Positions 15,385-23,922 of a stretch of DNA of 39,898 nt are shown here, piece by piece. A model generated the notes under the pieces. That model saw only the letters and a program-made list of their open reading frames with translations. It was not told the origin of the DNA and searched no databases. Numbering within the stretch: the first letter of the stretch is position 1; every line of letters starts with the position of its first letter. The position numbers and the translations under genes were made by a program. This stretch comes from Rikenellaceae bacterium (lineage in GTDB: Bacteria; Bacteroidota; Bacteroidia; Bacteroidales; Rikenellaceae): positions 1-39,898 of the forward strand of contig JAFQJK010000116.1 in the NCBI GenBank assembly GCA_017415005.1, given 5' to 3'.

Positions 15385-16578
15385 TCAGATCCCGTACGGA
15401 GCCCAGTCCTGCGGGATATCCCGGCAGTTCCACTTGCCGGCGATCGTACCGCCACGCAGCAGCACAAGGCCGTTACGGGCCCGAAGCATCGTCTTGAGCG
15501 TCGTCCCGTCGATATTGTAGCAGGGAAGGTCCATGCCGTCCGGAAGCCGGACGCTCTCGATACGGCCCAGCGGCGAGGTAGTCGCGCAGAGCACGCGCGC
15601 ACCCGAAGCACGGGCCACCCTCACGGCCTGCGCAAAGCGCCCGGCGCACCGGCCCGTCAGCTCGTCGATCCGGGTCGCGCAGAACAGAAACACGGCCCCC
15701 GGATCGGCCAGCACTTCGCCCGTCACATCCTCACCCTCGCGGAACAGGTGAAAATCACGGATGGCCGGCGCCGAAGCCCCCCCGTCAGACACAATGCGCG
15801 TATCGACATACTCCCAGCGCGTAGTGTCGTACCAGGTCGTATCGCTGAGCGAGAACTCCCGCTCGGCACTCGAAGCGCGGTCGCGGTAGATGAGCGTCGT
15901 CTCGACCATACCCGAGCCGCCGGCGTTCATCGCCTCGGGTATACTGACCCCTACCTTGTAAGGCAGGAAATCGAGGATCGGCAGGTGGCGGAGCGAATAG
16001 ACCCCCACGCCGGCCGCAACACAGGCAAAAGCGATCAGCGCCAGCCACTCGACCCGTACCCGGCGCCGCGAAGGCTCCGCCGCCGAAGCGAACGACGGCA
16101 CGGCCGACCCCATCGAATCGAGCGCCCGGGGCCGGCGCCGGCCCGCATAAGCCCCGGCACATACCGCCACGCTCATCGGTAACAGAATAAGGTTTTTGTA
16201 GAAAGTCTGCCAGTTGGTCAGCTTGACCGCATCGCCGAAACAGCCGCAGTCGGAAACCGGGTTCGCGAGCGCGATCCAAAGCGTGAGCCCGGTAAAGCCG
16301 GTCATAAACAGCAGGACAAGCACCGACATAAGCCGCAGGCGCAGGCCGAAGAGCAGCGCAAAACCCATCAGCATCTCGAAGGCGGAAAGGGCGATCGACA
16401 GACCGTACGACACGCCTTCGAGACCGACGATCCCCCAGGCTGTGAAATAGTCGCCCATCTTAATGGCCGTTCCCCACGGATCGACCCCTTTGACAAAGCC
16501 TGAGAACAGAAAGACCGTTGCCAGCACAAGGCGGCAGAGGATCAGCAGGAATCGGGAGATACGGGAGCGGTCGGACAT
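15385..16578 (-). CDS. DoxX/MauE-like membrane protein with a C-terminal thioredoxin-like region
   Basis: Fusion of a four-helix DoxX-type membrane domain (about residues 8-150) with a further helix (about 185-205) and a soluble C-terminal region of thioredoxin-like character. The membrane domain carries the Cys pair SDCGCFGD (Cys111, Cys113) typical of MauE/DoxX redox-associated proteins. The C-terminal part has FCATRIDELTGRC, where two Cys are nine residues apart. I recall this architecture from conserved Bacteroidetes proteins, but no reaction is known to me. Two starts are possible. ATG 16578 gives MSDRSRISRF next to the first helix and is preferred. ATG 16611 overlaps the tmk stop by 4 nt (ATGA), a common coupling arrangement. 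Either way it is cotranscribed with tmk. Confidence 0.85.
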   Translation of the reverse strand: MSDRSRISRFLLILCRLVLATVFLFSGFVKGVDPWGTAIKMGDYFTAWGIVGLEGVSYGLSIALSAFEMLMGFALLFGLRLRLMSVLVLLFMTGFTGLTLWIALANPVSDCGCFGDAVKLTNWQTFYKNLILLPMSVAVCAGAYAGRRRPRALDSMGSAVPSFASAAEPSRRRVRVEWLALIAFACVAAGVGVYSLRHLPILDFLPYKVGVSIPEAMNAGGSGMVETTLIYRDRASSAEREFSLSDTTWYDTTRWEYVDTRIVSDGGASAPAIRDFHLFREGEDVTGEVLADPGAVFLFCATRIDELTGRCAGRFAQAVRVARASGARVLCATTSPLGRIESVRLPDGMDLPCYNIDGTTLKTMLRARNGLVLLRGGTIAGKWNCRDIPQDWAPYGI

Positions 16579-16607
16579 GACGGTCAGGATTAAGTTCGAA
16601 GCGGGGA

Positions 16608-17300
16608 TCATCGGGCGTCCGGCCCGAGGAGCGGGCGCACATAGGCAGCGATCTTATCGAAAATACGATCAGCAGGCAGCATATCCCCGCATTCATCGCC
16701 GCATTCGACCACATGAAAGCGGTCATCGCGGGCGGCCTCGGCCAGGTAAACCTCGCGCACCCGCTGCTGGAGCGGCAGCGAGGCCTCGTGGATATCCTCG
16801 CGCCCGGCCAGGTAAGCCCGGTCATCGCCCTCGCGCAAGGCGGTCAGTTTCTGCTCGGTAAAGCGGAACGGAACATCGAGGAAAAGCGCCAGGTCGGGCT
16901 GCGGAATACCGTGATGATCGTACTCCAGGGCACGTATCCATTGCGCGAGCGTATCACGCTGCGCGACGGGGAGCTTGGCACACTGGTAAGCGATATTGGA
17001 GTGCAGGTAACGGTCGACGAGCACGAACTTACCGGCGGCGAGCCATGTGCGGATCGTCGCCGCCGCATCGGCCCTGTCTCCGGCATAGAGCAACGCCACG
17101 AGATACGGGTCGACGGCATCGGCAGCGCCGAACTCGCCACGCAGAAAGCGCGCGATCAGCTCGCCGTAGACCGGCGCGTCGAAACGCGGGAAATGCAGGT
17201 ACTCGCACGCGGCACCCCGTTCCGCGAGCATGGCGCGGAGCAGCGCCACCTGGGTCGACTTGCCGGCCCCGTCCAAACCTTCCAAAACTACAAACGGCAT
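16608..17300 (-). CDS. tmk: Thymidylate kinase
   Basis: Phosphorylates dTMP to dTDP with ATP in the cytoplasm, an essential step for dTTP supply. The P-loop GLDGAGKST (8-16) is of the dTMP-kinase type. DRYLHSNIAYQ (96-106) contains the family DR(Y/W) motif that contacts the nucleotide. PDLALFLDV precedes the LID region, which contains Arg residues in the REGDDRAYLAGREDIHE segment. The 230 residues are slightly longer than the typical 205-215. The start codon is fixed by the P-loop strand at the N-terminus. The stop codon overlaps a possible start of the DoxX-like gene. Upstream lie a -7 box and a divergent RNA promoter. Confidence 0.94.
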   Translation of the reverse strand: MPFVVLEGLDGAGKSTQVALLRAMLAERGAACEYLHFPRFDAPVYGELIARFLRGEFGAADAVDPYLVALLYAGDRADAAATIRTWLAAGKFVLVDRYLHSNIAYQCAKLPVAQRDTLAQWIRALEYDHHGIPQPDLALFLDVPFRFTEQKLTALREGDDRAYLAGREDIHEASLPLQQRVREVYLAEAARDDRFHVVECGDECGDMLPADRIFDKIAAYVRPLLGPDAR

Positions 17301-17432
17301 AATCGATATACAGTCTTACGGTTCATACTTACAGCCGGCACCTACCGCAGAACAGAGCGGCACACCCGCCTGACACTCCCGGACACCACAGACAGAGCCC
17401 CGGCCAACCCGTCGTTCCCGACAGGTTTCTGG

Positions 17433-17440
17433 CAAAAATA
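17433..17440 (-). promoter_or_regulatory. Possible -7 box for tmk
   Basis: On the minus strand TATTTTTG, a full match to TAnnTTTG. No clear TTTG stands 19-20 nt upstream. The leader to tmk would be about 125 nt. The site lies close to, and divergent from, the promoter at 17458-17489. Confidence 0.35.
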
Positions 17441-17457
17441 ACAAAATCCGCCGAACA

Positions 17458-17489
17458 TTTGGGACACCCGCCCGAAAATCCTATCTTTG
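17458..17489 (+). promoter_or_regulatory. Consensus Bacteroidetes promoter for the structured RNA
   Basis: TTTG at 17458-17461, exactly 20 nt, then TATCTTTG at 17482-17489: a perfect match to TTTG-N19/20-TAnnTTTG. Transcription should start at about 17495-17497. It is one of the two best promoters in the window. Confidence 0.8.
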
Positions 17490-17495
17490 TTCCGA

Positions 17496-17707
17496 TACAT
17501 ACAAAATAGCATTAGCTATTGTTTTGGGTAAAGGAAATCGCCAAATTTACTTATGACACCACAAACAATAGAGTTAATGCTCATGCCTTTGGCGTGGGCT
17601 TTACTTGTTTGGTGTCCGGGCGTTTGGCGATGCCTCTTTACTGACAGGTGAGTCCGCGCCTTTTTTGCGTGTCAGAACAATAGCTCAACGATTCCGGACC
17701 TATTGTT
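17496..17707 (+). ncRNA. Rod-like structured RNA, 6S RNA-like or mRNA leader switch
   Basis: Long nearly continuous hairpin. Closing stem GCTATTGTT (17515-17523) with AACAATAGC (17676-17684). GTAAA/TTTAC (17528-17532, 17637-17641). ATCGCCAAA/TTTGGCGAT (17537-17545, 17623-17631). ACACC-AC-AAACAA with TTGTTTGGTGT (17556-17568, 17605-17615). Apical GCTCATGCC/GGCGTGGGC (17579-17587, 17591-17599). A side hairpin CTGACA/TGTCAG (17641-17646, 17670-17675) sits on the 3' side of the central opening. Size and shape match 6S RNA, the regulator that mimics an open promoter and sequesters RNA polymerase. A second arm CTATTGTT (17700-17707) can capture 17676-17683, and AATAGC (17505-17510) can capture 17515-17520, so the closing stem competes with two flanking hairpins. 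The next gene starts 22 nt later without its own promoter, so a cis-acting leader is the alternative. Confidence 0.6.
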
Positions 17708-17729
17708 TAACCCGAATAACTCACGCAAA

Positions 17730-18233
17730 ATGAAAAAAATCGTATCCCTATTTCTGATTTTCTCGTTCCTGACCATCGACACGATGGCATACGAACTCCC
17801 CAACGGCAAACCTGTCAGCGTACGTCTCATCGAAGCTGTCGACAGCAAAAACAAGCAGCAGACCGTACAGGCAGTCGTCGACCGCGATGTCAAGGACCTC
17901 GCGACCGGCAACGTTCTGATCCGACGCGGCACTTCCGTCGAGATATCCAGTGAAATACACAAAGCGAAAGCGGTCGGCAAACCGGCCCGTATCAGACTGC
18001 AATGCCTCTCTACGAAAGCGGTCGACGGACAGACCATCACCCTGCAAGGTTCACTGTCGGCAAACGGCGAATCCCGCAAAGGGCTGGCATTGGGCCTCGG
18101 CATCGGCCTGGGACTCTGGGTATGGCCCGCTATTTTCTGCCTCTTTATCAAAGGTGAAGCTATCCAGTTGCCAATCGACACGTTGATCCCCAATGTCGTC
18201 GTGGGCGACGATTACGAAATTTCGCCCCGCTAA
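17730..18233 (+). CDS. Secreted or membrane protein of unknown function
   Basis: 167 residues. An N-terminal signal peptide (MKKIVSLFLIFSF...DTMA, cleavage near residue 20) is followed by a beta-rich domain with the stretch NVLIRRGTSVEISSEI and a second hydrophobic segment (118-141) that is Gly/Leu-rich and ends in FCLFIKGE. A short tail follows. The pattern suggests an exported domain anchored by one membrane segment, or a small periplasmic beta-barrel-like domain. I do not recognise the family by function. The start is the ATG at 17730. The frame can extend to a TTG at 17703, which would spoil the signal peptide. No separate promoter is seen, so it is probably transcribed from the promoter at 17458 through the structured RNA. 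It ends at a strong terminator. Confidence 0.8.
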   Translation: MKKIVSLFLIFSFLTIDTMAYELPNGKPVSVRLIEAVDSKNKQQTVQAVVDRDVKDLATGNVLIRRGTSVEISSEIHKAKAVGKPARIRLQCLSTKAVDGQTITLQGSLSANGESRKGLALGLGIGLGLWVWPAIFCLFIKGEAIQLPIDTLIPNVVVGDDYEISPR

Positions 18234-18286
18234 TCACATTTCCAGACAATAGGTCGCAAGGGTCGTTCACCCGACCCGCAAACTGC

Positions 18287-18315
18287 AACAGGGCGCCAAG
18301 GCGCCCTGTTATTTT
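18287..18315 (+). terminator. Rho-independent terminator
   Basis: Perfect 11-bp stem AACAGGGCGCC (18287-18297) with GGCGCCCTGTT (18300-18310) and a two-base loop (tighter alternatives are possible), then ATTTTAA. A weaker hairpin GGGTCG/CGACCC precedes it at 18260-18277. It ends the 17730-18233 transcript and may also act against read-through from the SUF operon on the other strand. Confidence 0.85.
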
Positions 18316-18467
18316 AACCTATTTTAAATTGATTAAACAGAATCTTTGACTGGAGAGATGTCATTATAGTGCCGTCCGAACTGTCCATAACCGCTCCAGC
18401 GTTCCCTATCCCATGTCGGAACTATCCTCGCCCTCCGATCGCCCCTGCCAACACAAGCAATACGCCG

Positions 18468-19685
18468 TTACCGGAGCATCCGCAGGGCACGTTCGAGACC
18501 CGCGACAAGCGCGTCAACCTCGTCGGCCGTATTGTAAAGCGCGAACGAAGCGCGGCACATGGCCGTCAGCCCGTAATGGACCATCACCGGCTCGGCGCAA
18601 TGCGTCCCCGTGCGCACGGCGATCCCCTGCTTGTCGAGGATCATCCCCACGTCGAGCGGGTGTGTCCCCTCGGCCGTGAACGACACGATGCTGCACTTGT
18701 GCGGAGCCGCGCCATAGATGCGCACCCCGTCGATCGCCTGCAACCGTTCGGTGGCATAGTCGAGCAGCAGACGCTCGTGCTGAGCCACATCGCGGGCATC
18801 GAGCCCTTCGAGGTAACGGATCGCCTCGGCCAGGCCGATAGCCCCGATAAAGTTGGCCGTGCCGGCCTCGAACTTGAGCGGCAGCTCGGCATAAGTGGTC
18901 TTTTCAAAGGTCACCGTGGCCACCATGTCGCCCCCGCCCATGAACGGAGGCATCTCATCGAGCCACCGCTCCTTGCCGTAAAGCACACCGATCCCGGTGG
19001 GTCCGTAGAGCTTATGCCCCGAAAAGGCATAGAAATCGCAGTCGAGCGCGCCCACATCGACGCCGCCATGGACGATCCCCTGGCAGCCGTCGACCAGCAC
19101 CGGGACGTCGCGGCTGTGCGCCAGCGCAATGATGCGCCGCAGGTCAGGCATCGTCCCCAGCACGTTGGAAGCCTGCGTGACCCCAACGATGCGCGTGCGG
19201 TCGTCGACAAGGTCGCCGAAACGTTCGTAAAGCAGCTCACCGCGGTCGTCGAACGGCACGACACGCAGCTCGGCCCCCCGGCGCCCGCAGACGAGCTGCC
19301 ACGGGACGATGTCAGCATGGTGCTCCATCTCGGTGATCACCACGTTATCGCCCGCACCGATATAACGCTCGCCGAAGCTGTAGGCCACGTTGTTGATCGC
19401 AGCCGTCGCACCCGCCGTAAAGACCACCTCGCGGCGCGACGCGGCCCCGATATAGGCACGCACCGTCTCGCGCGCTGCCTCGTACTCCTCGGTACAGCGC
19501 TCGCTCAGGTAGTGTGCGCCGCGGTGCACGTTGGCATTGAGCGTGGTGTGCAGCTCGTTGACCTTGTCGATCACCCGGCGCGGCTTCTGGGCCGTCGCCC
19601 CGTTGTCGAGATAGACCAGCGGCTTGCCGTACACCTCGGTCGAAAGCAGCGGAAAGTCCGCGCGTATTTTTTTCAGGTCAAGCAT
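18468..19685 (-). CDS. sufS: SufS-type cysteine desulfurase
   Basis: PLP enzyme that removes sulfur from cysteine as a persulfide for Fe-S cluster assembly by SufBCD. The 405 residues match class II desulfurases. Lys225 in FSGHKLYGPTG forms the PLP aldimine and Cys363 in RTGTHCAEP is the persulfide cysteine (E. coli SufS Lys226 and Cys364). EMEHHADIVPWQ carries the PLP-stacking His. VDGCQG (199-204) has Cys where VDGAQ is usual. The ATG at 19685 gives the canonical MLDLKKIRADFP start. An in-frame upstream ATG would add 19 residues without family support. It is the last gene of the suf operon, 235 nt behind sufD. No sufE or sufU is in the window. Confidence 0.96.
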   Translation of the reverse strand: MLDLKKIRADFPLLSTEVYGKPLVYLDNGATAQKPRRVIDKVNELHTTLNANVHRGAHYLSERCTEEYEAARETVRAYIGAASRREVVFTAGATAAINNVAYSFGERYIGAGDNVVITEMEHHADIVPWQLVCGRRGAELRVVPFDDRGELLYERFGDLVDDRTRIVGVTQASNVLGTMPDLRRIIALAHSRDVPVLVDGCQGIVHGGVDVGALDCDFYAFSGHKLYGPTGIGVLYGKERWLDEMPPFMGGGDMVATVTFEKTTYAELPLKFEAGTANFIGAIGLAEAIRYLEGLDARDVAQHERLLLDYATERLQAIDGVRIYGAAPHKCSIVSFTAEGTHPLDVGMILDKQGIAVRTGTHCAEPVMVHYGLTAMCRASFALYNTADEVDALVAGLERALRMLR

Positions 19686-19920
19686 ATTCAATTCTGTTTT
19701 AGAACGCCGCAGGAAAGCAAAAGAACCTTCGGGAAACGGCACGACGGGCCGTCAGGCACACGCAGCGCGGGCGCAGCGACAGGCCGGGACAGCGGCGGCA
19801 CCACCGTCACAAGGCCGGAACGACGACCGCAGGGGTTGCCGGCACGAGATGCGCAAACTCAAGCCACGGGGTAACGCCGCCGGAGCATCCCCGGCGCACC
19901 GGGTGGAGGACGGCCGCAAC

Positions 19921-21222
19921 TTAAAGGCTCTCGATCTTCCCGACGGCCAATTCGCCCAGATGGCGCGCCAGCTCGTCGAACGAACTCTTGGCGATCACAT
20001 CGTTGACGAATCCGAACATCTGCAGCTTGCGCGCATCGGCCTCGCCGATCCCGCGCTGCCGCATATAGTAGACCGCCTCGGCATCGAGCTGGCCAACGGT
20101 CGCCCCATGGCTGCACTTCACGTCGTCGGCATAGATCTCGAGCTGCGGCTTGGTGTAGACGTGCGACGAGTCGCTCAGCTGCAGGTTGTGGTTTTCCTGG
20201 AAGGCCCGCGTGCGCTGCGCGTCGGGGGCCACGAAGATACGGCCGTTGAACGAGCCGGACGCCTCACCGGCCACCACGCCCTTGAACAGCTCGTAGCTCG
20301 TGCAGTCGGGCACATTGTGGTTGATCCCGGTGTAGATGTCGGTACGGTCGGCACCGCCGCACAGATAGAGCCCGTAGACGTGGCTCTCGGCGCCGGGACC
20401 GTCAAGCGAGGCCGTATAGTTGATCCGCGACAGACCGCCCCCGAGCTGCACCGTGAGGTTCTGGAAGTGGCTGTCGGCCTCCTGCCGCACATAGCTGCCG
20501 AGCACCTGCGTGCTCGCCTCGTTGAAACGCACAGCCTCGGTCAGCTCGACCCGGGCACCACGGCCGACGAAGATCTCACGCACGCTGTCGGCCAGGAAAC
20601 GGTCGCCGGTCAGCGTCCGGTAATCCAGCACCAACTTCGCACTGCTGTCGGCCTCGAAGACCATCAGGCTACGCGCGAAACAAAGCCGTGCCTCACGCTC
20701 GGAGCCGTAGCAGCAGGGGATCACGAACGGCTCGGCGCACTGCACGCCGCGCGGCACGTAAATGAACACACCATCCTGCATGAAGGCCGTATTGAGCGCC
20801 GTGAGCGCCTCGCCCGCATTGTCGGCGGCCGTGTTGAGCCAGCGCCCGACGAGCTCGGGGTAACGGCCGGCCGCTGCGCGCAGGCTCCCGAAGATCACTC
20901 CGTCGGGGCGCTCGGCGAGCGGATCGGCACCGGCATAGAATCCGTTGACCAACGGCAGCACGGGCCCCTCGACCGGCAAACCGCAGCACACACCGGCCGT
21001 CCCGGGAACGGGCGTGAAGTAGCTCTCGTACTCGCCGCCGAACACCTCGCGCATATCGTTGTAACGGTAGCGTTCGTTGCGCCGCGACGGGATACCCGCC
21101 ACGCTGAACTGCTCGAGAGCCGCGGCCCGCTGGCGGTTGACCGCCCCGGGGAAGCCCTCGCAGATGATGTCCTCGTTACCGAAATAGAGGTCGGTAAGCC
21201 GTTTTTCGATCGAATCGCCCAT
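19921..21222 (-). CDS. sufD: Fe-S cluster assembly protein SufD
   Basis: Scaffold partner of SufB in the SufBC2D complex, needed for iron acquisition and cluster assembly. The 433 residues show the SufBD beta-helix core (about 150-390) with the conserved QENHNLQLSDSSHVYTKPQLEI segment and the motif CSHGATVGQLDAEAVYYMRQRGI. The HGAT His is the residue corresponding to E. coli SufD His360 by alignment from memory. The variable N-terminal region includes SRRNERYRYNDM, typical of SufD. The start at 21222 lies 12 nt after the sufC stop, so translation is probably coupled. The following spacer before sufS (19686-19920) holds no gene. Confidence 0.95.
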   Translation of the reverse strand: MGDSIEKRLTDLYFGNEDIICEGFPGAVNRQRAAALEQFSVAGIPSRRNERYRYNDMREVFGGEYESYFTPVPGTAGVCCGLPVEGPVLPLVNGFYAGADPLAERPDGVIFGSLRAAAGRYPELVGRWLNTAADNAGEALTALNTAFMQDGVFIYVPRGVQCAEPFVIPCCYGSEREARLCFARSLMVFEADSSAKLVLDYRTLTGDRFLADSVREIFVGRGARVELTEAVRFNEASTQVLGSYVRQEADSHFQNLTVQLGGGLSRINYTASLDGPGAESHVYGLYLCGGADRTDIYTGINHNVPDCTSYELFKGVVAGEASGSFNGRIFVAPDAQRTRAFQENHNLQLSDSSHVYTKPQLEIYADDVKCSHGATVGQLDAEAVYYMRQRGIGEADARKLQMFGFVNDVIAKSSFDELARHLGELAVGKIESL

Positions 21223-21234
21223 AGCCGTCCTCCG

Positions 21235-21984
21235 CTATTGGTATTGGTTAATCAGCCAGTCGTAGCCCTGCTCCTCAAGCTTCAGGGCCAGCTCAGGACC
21301 CGCCGTGTGGATGATGCGCCCCTTGTAGAGCACATGCACGAAGTCGGGCACGATATAGTCGAGCAGGCGCTGGTAATGCGTGATAACGATCGTCGCGTTG
21401 TCGGGCCGCTTGAGCTTCGTAACGCCCGTGGCGACGATGCGCAGCGCGTCAATGTCGAGGCCGCTGTCGGTCTCGTCGAGGATCGCCAGCCGCGGCTCGA
21501 GCATCGCCATCTGGAAGATCTCGTTCTTCTTCTTCTCGCCGCCCGAGAAACCCTCGTTCACAGCCCGGCTCGTCATCTTGCTGTCCATCTCGACGAGCGC
21601 CGCCTTCTCTCGCATCATGCGCAGGAAGTCGCCCGCAGCCATCGGCTCCAGCCCCTCGTAGCGCCGCTTCTCGTTGACCGCGTATTTCATGAAATTGGCC
21701 ATCGTCACACCCGGTATCTCGACCGGATACTGAAAACCGAGGAACAGCCCGGCACGTGCCCGGTCCTCGATCGGCATCGCAAGCAGGTCGCGCCCCTCGA
21801 ACGTCGCGCTCCCTCCCGTCACCTCGAACCGCTCGTTACCGGCCAGCACCGAGGCCAGCGTACTCTTACCCGAGCCGTTGGGCCCCATGATCGCGTGTAC
21901 CTCGCCGGCCCGGACCGTGAGGTCGATGCCGCGCAATATCTCTTTGCCGTCTACCTCGGCATGCAGGTTCTTTACTTCGAGCAT
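21235..21984 (-). CDS. sufC: Fe-S cluster assembly ATPase SufC
   Basis: ABC-type ATPase that drives conformational changes of SufB/SufD during cluster assembly; it is cytosolic, not a transporter. With the ATG at 21984 it has 249 residues. Walker A GPNGSGKST (34-42), Q-loop region FLGFQYPVEIPGV (81-93), signature SGGEKKKNE (147-155) and Walker B LAILDETDSGLD (166-177) are all intact. The ETDSGLD sequence is the SufC form of the D-loop. The frame extends 123 nt upstream, but that part is Ser/Arg-rich, overlaps sufB and is not family sequence. It lies 31 nt after sufB and 12 nt before sufD. Confidence 0.97.
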   Translation of the reverse strand: MLEVKNLHAEVDGKEILRGIDLTVRAGEVHAIMGPNGSGKSTLASVLAGNERFEVTGGSATFEGRDLLAMPIEDRARAGLFLGFQYPVEIPGVTMANFMKYAVNEKRRYEGLEPMAAGDFLRMMREKAALVEMDSKMTSRAVNEGFSGGEKKKNEIFQMAMLEPRLAILDETDSGLDIDALRIVATGVTKLKRPDNATIVITHYQRLLDYIVPDFVHVLYKGRIIHTAGPELALKLEEQGYDWLINQYQ

Positions 21985-22015
21985 ATCATTGTCTTTTAAT
22001 TGTATACTTTGCGGC

Positions 22016-23461
22016 TTACCCGACACTCCCCTCGAGGCTGAGCGAAAGCAGCTTCTGCGCCTCGACGGCGAACTCCATCGGCAGCTTATTGAGCACCTCG
22101 CGGGCATAGCCGTTGACGATCAGGCCCACGGCATCCTCGGTCGAGAGCCCCCGCTGATTGCAATAAAAGAGCTGGTCATCGCTGATCTTCGACGTGGTCG
22201 CCTCGTGTTCAACCACCGCGCTGCGGTTATCGACCTCGACCACGGGGAAGGTATGGGCCCCGCACTTGTCGCCCAGCAGCAGCGAGTCGCACTGCGAGTA
22301 GTTGCGCGCGCCCTGAGCCTTCTTCGACACCTTGACCAGGCCGCGGTAGCTGTTCTGGCTCCGGCCGGCCGAGATACCCTTCGAGACGATCCGGCTACGC
22401 GTGTTACGCCCCAGATGGATCATCTTGGTCCCCGTGTCGGCCTGCTGGAAATTGTTGGTCAGCGCCACCGAGTAGAACTCGCCCACACTATTGTCGCCGG
22501 CCAGGATACAGCTCGGATATTTCCACGTAATGGCCGAGCCCGTCTCGACCTGCGTCCACGACAGGCGCGCGTTCTCACCCCGGCAAATGCCGCGCTTGGT
22601 CACGAAATTGAACACGCCCCCCCGGCCTTCCTTGTCGCCCGGGTACCAGTTCTGCACCGTCGAGTACTTGACCTCGGCATCCTTCATCACGACGATCTCG
22701 ACCACAGCGGCGTGCAACTGGTTCTCGTCGCGCATCGGGGCCGTGCAACCCTCCATATAGCTCACATAGGCTCCCTCGTCGGCCACGATCAGCGTCCGCT
22801 CGAACTGGCCCGTACCGGCCGCGTTGATCCGGAAATAGGTGCTCAGCTCCATCGGGCAGCGCACCCCGGGCGGCACGTAGCAGAACGACCCGTCGGAAAA
22901 GACCGCCGCGTTGAGCGCCGCGAAAAAGTTGTCGGTATAGGGCACGACGCTGCCCATGTACTTGCGTACCAGCTCGGGATAGTCGCGCAGCGCCTCGGAG
23001 AACGAGCAGAAGATGATCCCCTTCTCGGCCAGCGTCTCCTTGAAGGTCGTTTTGACCGAGACCGAGTCCATCACCGCATCGACGGCCACGCCCGCGAGCG
23101 CCATGCGCTCCTCGAGCGGAATGCCGAGCTTCTCGAACGTGGCGAGCAGCTCGGGATCGACCTCGTCGATACTGCTGTATTTCGGCTGGGTACGCGGAGC
23201 CGCATAATAAATGATATCCTGATAGTCGATCTCGGGGATGTCGAGGTGGGCCCAGGTGGGCATCGTGAGCGTCAGCCAGTGCCGATACGCCTGAAGGCGG
23301 AACTCGGTCATCCACTCCGGCTCGCCCTTCTTGGCCGAGAGCATCCGGATCACATCTTCGCTAAGCCCCTTGGGGAAGGTATCGGTCTCTATGTCTGTCG
23401 TGAAACCGTACTTATACTCGCCGCCGGTGGCCTCGTCCAGTATTTTTTGCTGATCGTCCAT
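22016..23461 (-). CDS. sufB: Fe-S cluster assembly protein SufB
   Basis: Main scaffold of the SufBC2D complex on which the nascent Fe-S cluster forms. The 481 residues match the family. Conserved segments include [44 protein letters not shown], the [10 protein letters not shown] motif with Cys400 (matches the sulfur-accepting Cys405 of E. coli SufB) and [20 protein letters not shown]. The C-terminus [18 protein letters not shown] is typical. First gene of sufB-sufC-sufD-sufS, transcribed from the consensus promoter at 23524-23554. No iron- or redox-responsive operator is recognised in the leader. Confidence 0.97.
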   Translation of the reverse strand: MDDQQKILDEATGGEYKYGFTTDIETDTFPKGLSEDVIRMLSAKKGEPEWMTEFRLQAYRHWLTLTMPTWAHLDIPEIDYQDIIYYAAPRTQPKYSSIDEVDPELLATFEKLGIPLEERMALAGVAVDAVMDSVSVKTTFKETLAEKGIIFCSFSEALRDYPELVRKYMGSVVPYTDNFFAALNAAVFSDGSFCYVPPGVRCPMELSTYFRINAAGTGQFERTLIVADEGAYVSYMEGCTAPMRDENQLHAAVVEIVVMKDAEVKYSTVQNWYPGDKEGRGGVFNFVTKRGICRGENARLSWTQVETGSAITWKYPSCILAGDNSVGEFYSVALTNNFQQADTGTKMIHLGRNTRSRIVSKGISAGRSQNSYRGLVKVSKKAQGARNYSQCDSLLLGDKCGAHTFPVVEVDNRSAVVEHEATTSKISDDQLFYCNQRGLSTEDAVGLIVNGYAREVLNKLPMEFAVEAQKLLSLSLEGSVG

Positions 23462-23523
23462 ATATTGTCGCTGTTATCGGGTCGGCCGGTCGCCCGGAGC
23501 ATGACAGGCGGCAGCCGGTCATG

Positions 23524-23554
23524 CAAAGTTAATCGGAACTTCAGAGAGTGCAAA
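23524..23554 (-). promoter_or_regulatory. Consensus promoter of the suf operon
   Basis: On the minus strand TTTG (23554-23551), 19-nt spacer, TAACTTTG (23531-23524), a perfect Bacteroidetes promoter. The predicted leader before sufB is about 55 nt. Confidence 0.8.
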
Positions 23555-23870
23555 ATTTTATCTCGATTTCATCGGGTCCGGGACCCGCCGCATGTCCCCG
23601 CTCACGCAAATACGCTGCCAAGCGCCGCGTATCGCTGTCGTGCATTCGCCGCATCCCGGAGTCCTGAAGAAATGCGTTCCGGGAAGGATGCGCCGCTCTC
23701 CGCACCAGGGCGGCAAGCGGAAGCGCGCCGGACGGCCTATGCCCGAAAGCAAAAGGCAGCCTCACGGCCTGACACGCCCGGTCTCCTGCCCAAAAACGAA
23801 AAGAAGCATCCGCGCATTGTCCTTTATCGGAAAAAGGCAGCCTCCCGGACGAAGAGTGCGCCCTGAACGA
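23555..23870. other. Spacer between the suf promoter and the TPR gene, no gene seen
   Basis: No supported coding region. A minus-strand frame (23915-23541) has no domain, overlaps the hairpin at 23871-23903 and runs into the suf promoter, so it is not called. The word AAGGCAGCCTC occurs twice (near 23754 and 23835). A weak CCTTT...AAAGG hairpin lies near 23820. Confidence 0.45.
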
Positions 23871-23903
23871 CGAAAGGAGGCCCCCAAGGGATACCTCCTT
23901 TCG
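23871..23903 (-). terminator. Inverted repeat after the TPR gene, possible terminator or mRNA-stabilising hairpin
   Basis: Perfect 10-bp arms CGAAAGGAGG (23871-23880) and CCTCCTTTCG (23894-23903), 19 nt after the TPR stop codon. Neither strand has a T-run behind it, so it is not a canonical terminator. It may mark a processed 3' end. Its minus-strand arm contains the anti-SD-like word AAAGGAGG, but no gene follows. Confidence 0.45.
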
Positions 23904-23922
23904 ATAAACGGTCATCGGGACA

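Noticed and set aside
23541..23915. Minus-strand frame of 124 codons between the TPR gene and sufB
   Set aside because: No domain, Arg/Ser/Ala-rich, starts within an inverted repeat and its 3' end covers the suf promoter.
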